Source: Oceanobacillus jeddahensis
Lineage (GTDB): Bacteria > Bacillota > Bacilli > Bacillales > Amphibacillaceae
NCBI RefSeq assembly: GCF_000750635.1
Contig: NZ_CCDM010000004.1
Coordinates: 310,001 to 374,000, forward strand
Length of the DNA stretch: 64,000 bases
Reading direction: 5' to 3'
Of the stretch, positions 63,563 to 64,000 are shown in pieces. The first letter of the stretch is position 1. Every line of letters begins with the position of its first letter. The notes below the pieces were generated by a model. That model was not told the DNA's origin, did not search any database, and saw nothing but the letters and a program-made list of their open reading frames with translations. Both the position numbers and the translations under genes were made by a program.

Positions 63563-64000
63563 ATGCCAATCACCTCGGAAAGACTATTATTTCGCCGATA
63601 TCATGATGACGATTTTAACTTTCTCATGTCTTTATTATCAGATGCTGAAGTAGTAAGATTTATAGGGGATGGAAAGACAAGGGATGAAAACGAAGGAAAA
63701 AACTTTTTAAAGTGGATATATAGCAGCTATGAATCGGGAGAAAATTTAGGGCTAAGGCTTTTAGTACATAAAGCAGATAATACACTGGTTGGACACGCAG
63801 GCATCGTTCCGCAAACCATTGACGGTAGAGAGGAAATGGAGATAGGCTATTGGATTTCCCGTAAGCATTGGGGTAAAGGCTACGCAACAGAAGCTGCCAA
63901 AACATTATTACACTTTGGCAGCGAACAACTGGGTATACAAAGTTTTATTTCCCTGATTCAGCCGAATAATCTTTCTTCACAACATGTAGCAAAAAAGATT
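63563..64000 (+). CDS. GNAT acetyltransferase (RimJ/AAC-like), cut by window edge
   Basis: The first 146 codons of an acetyltransferase that runs past the window end. SERLLFRRYHDDDFNFLMSLLSD is the RimJ/RimL-like start; acetyl-CoA motif YWISRKHWGKGYATEAAK is present, and SLIQPNNLSSQHVAKKI begins motif B. ATG 63563 has AGGATG 8 nt upstream. Protein N-acetylation or aminoglycoside modification cannot be separated from sequence. Confidence 0.85.
   Translation, partial: MPITSERLLFRRYHDDDFNFLMSLLSDAEVVRFIGDGKTRDENEGKNFLKWIYSSYESGENLGLRLLVHKADNTLVGHAGIVPQTIDGREEMEIGYWISRKHWGKGYATEAAKTLLHFGSEQLGIQSFISLIQPNNLSSQHVAKKI

Overview
The window is low-GC Firmicute chromosome, most like a halotolerant Bacillaceae (Oceanobacillus/Virgibacillus-type). 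The reasons are AT-rich DNA, strong GGAGG-type ribosome binding sites, frequent TTG/GTG starts, and a gene set of Bacillus-type regulators, two-component/ABC modules, Nudix, GNAT and DinB proteins. No rRNA, tRNA, CRISPR array, complete transposase or prophage was seen. This is mostly an accessory/adaptive region; the only housekeeping-type genes are map, aspA-like, a FabH-type KAS III and a PLP aminotransferase.

Layout. 1-8.8 kb: DinB fragment, TetR, an ABC-2 exporter operon, an MFS/NAD(P)H-oxidoreductase pair divergent from a LysR, and a TetR divergent from two small membrane proteins across a clear operator. 8.9-14 kb: aspartase, a zinc protease coupled to a 40-aa ORF, a frameshifted small gene pair, methionine aminopeptidase and a secreted protein. 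14-28 kb: PadR/HAAS pair, a lipoprotein with an internal duplication, a two-component/ABC module on the + strand, KAS III, a beta-lactamase-like hydrolase, and a second two-component/ABC/lipoprotein module on the - strand. 28-37.5 kb: a DHA2 efflux pump, MerR plus Ntn-hydrolase, PH/LacI/HAD genes, a ClbS-like gene broken by one stop codon, a kinase, and three Nudix hydrolases in a row. 38-44.3 kb: a seven-gene + strand operon (thioesterase, acyl-CoA ligase, MDR oxidoreductase, NMT1/SsuA-type ABC importer, SDR) that looks like uptake plus CoA-dependent processing of an unknown carboxylic acid. 44.3-50.5 kb: a decay zone with three repeat copies, a gene split by one of them, a truncated ABC-F ATPase, and a scrap of an integrative element. 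50.5-64 kb: AlkA-like glycosylase, GrpB, GNAT, PhzF, MFS, Rid-family, TetR, VOC, hydrolase, DUF2087, DinB, and an HTH/MFS pair with a duplicated palindromic operator.

The most unusual content is a dispersed structured repeat, about 150-315 bp, with four clear copies (14.0, 44.3, 45.3, 49.8 kb) and three decayed ones (22.2, 57.8, 59.8 kb). Its body begins ACGAAACTT and ends CTCCGTG. It lies between ATAAA sequences, has no terminal inverted repeats, and carries two subterminal hairpins (CAGTGGGAG/CTCCCACTG and CTCCCGCC/GGCGGGAG). Larger copies add an internal arm with one to three 21-nt hairpin modules that keep a constant loop while the stem pairs covary. One copy interrupts a small membrane-protein gene; removing 154 bp restores a 99-codon frame exactly, which fixes the element boundaries. 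No mobilising enzyme is in the window.
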